15,592 nucleotides of DNA from JALOAT01 sp041677345 (GTDB taxonomy: Bacteria; Pseudomonadota; Gammaproteobacteria; Thiohalomonadales; Thiohalomonadaceae). The notes below the pieces were generated by a model. It was not told where the DNA came from. It did not search any database and saw only the letters and a program-made list of their open reading frames with translations. Each line of letters begins with the position of its first letter. Within the stretch, counting starts at the first letter, position 1. The translations under genes were made by a program, and so were the position numbers. The DNA lies in assembly GCA_041677345.1 (NCBI GenBank), contig JBAYQE010000061.1, positions 1-15,592 of the forward strand, given 5' to 3'. Positions 15,359 through 15,592 of the stretch are shown here, one piece after another.

Positions 15359-15439
15359 GACCTGCCCCCCTCGATGTGGCTCTGTATTGAAGGTTGTTTT
15401 CCCAATCCCGAAACATAACCCACGCGTTTCGAGGTCGGG
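15359..15439. other. Transposase-upstream noncoding end of the IS element
   Basis: This is 81 bp between the GTG start of the broken transposase and the right subterminal repeat. No ORF is seen. It contains aacccacgcg and ggtcggg, whose complements (cgcgtgggtt, cccgacc) are approximated at 14822-14843 inside the candidate RNA region, in swapped order. In IS110-type circles the promoter for the transposase forms across the joined ends; no promoter was assigned here. Confidence 0.3.
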
Positions 15440-15459
15440 CAGGTCAATCCATGGTGTCT

Positions 15460-15592
15460 ACAGAACCCTCCCGCCGCGGACACCCTGACGCGCGGTGTCC
15501 GTCAGCACTGCTCATCAAAATCGTCGATTCGGTTCCGTTGTCCCTTTACCCCTCCGCGACTGCCGGCTCGGTCACATTCGTGCTGGCGTCAA
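15460..15592. other. Right-edge sequence beyond the IS element
   Basis: This begins with acagaa, the likely other half of REP copy F. A perfect 8-bp stem (cggacacc 15477-15484 with ggtgtccg 15494-15501, 9-base loop) follows. It lacks a U tract and could be another palindromic repeat or a terminator for a gene outside the window. No coding sequence was recognised in the remaining bases. Confidence 0.35.

Larger units (their letters stand above)
14712..15459 (-). mobile_element. Non-autonomous IS110/IS1111-type element inserted in a REP
   Basis: This is a 748-bp element with a perfect 13-bp inverted repeat: atggattgacctg at 14715-14727 and its complement at 15440-15452. The repeats are subterminal. 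Three bases (gat) lie outside the left one and seven (ggtgtct) outside the right one, if the core is CT (14710-14711 in the target, 15458-15459 in the element). Subterminal repeats with short unequal flanks and no target duplication are the hallmark of the IS1111 group of IS110. Inside is a broken DEDD transposase on the minus strand, followed by about 266 bp of noncoding DNA. Its right end (15452) is the transposase-upstream end. Full IS1111 elements are about 1.4-1.5 kb, so roughly 0.7 kb has been lost. The exact boundaries depend on the core being CT. Confidence 0.75.

Noticed and set aside
15477..15501. Hairpin considered as the true right end of the IS element
   Set aside because: It lies outside the perfect 13-bp subterminal repeats and beyond the point where the interrupted REP resumes.

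Overview
The window is GC-rich DNA with tightly packed genes. It looks like a free-living, probably gammaproteobacterial, environmental bacterium. The support is a LysR regulator, a MASE3-type c-di-GMP protein, a ChaN-like protein and interspersed REP-type palindromes. No rRNA, tRNA or housekeeping marker allows a firmer placement.

Layout. 138-1519 (+): a LysR-type regulator translationally coupled to a small unknown protein. 1558-1950 (-): a SnoaL/NTF2-like protein. 2041-5271 (-): a large MASE3-PAS-PAS-PAS-GGDEF-EAL protein. Its cyclase half looks intact and its EAL half has lost key catalytic residues. 5483-5848 (+): a small protein with a RemA (DUF370)-like N-terminus, divergent from the c-di-GMP gene. 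6002-6481 (+): a DUF4112 membrane protein, preceded by a cluster of REP-like palindromes. 6670-7809 (-) and 7808-9910 (+): an exported ChaN-like protein with a PDZ domain and an exported M1-like metallopeptidase, whose start codons overlap in one CATG. 9891-11963 (-): an orphan hybrid sensor kinase (periplasmic SBP3 domain, TM, PAS, HisKA, HATPase). 12034-12516: low-confidence small genes or remnants. 12801-14504 (+): a cytoplasmic GH13 alpha-amylase-family enzyme.

The right end (14592-15459) is the most interesting part. Three more REP-like palindromes follow the amylase gene. The third is interrupted by a 748-bp IS110/IS1111-type element with perfect 13-bp subterminal inverted repeats. Its transposase is wrecked by an internal deletion plus a frameshift. 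The region downstream of the transposase, where IS1111 elements encode their bridge/seek RNA, is bounded by a 20-bp inverted repeat. It contains short segments matching the reconstructed REP target and the RE-LE junction around a CT core. This looks like a non-autonomous, RNA-guided, REP-targeting element that kept its RNA and ends but lost its recombinase.

The sensory theme is strong: a c-di-GMP signalling protein, a RemA-like protein and a solute-sensing kinase. No cognate response regulator is present in the window.
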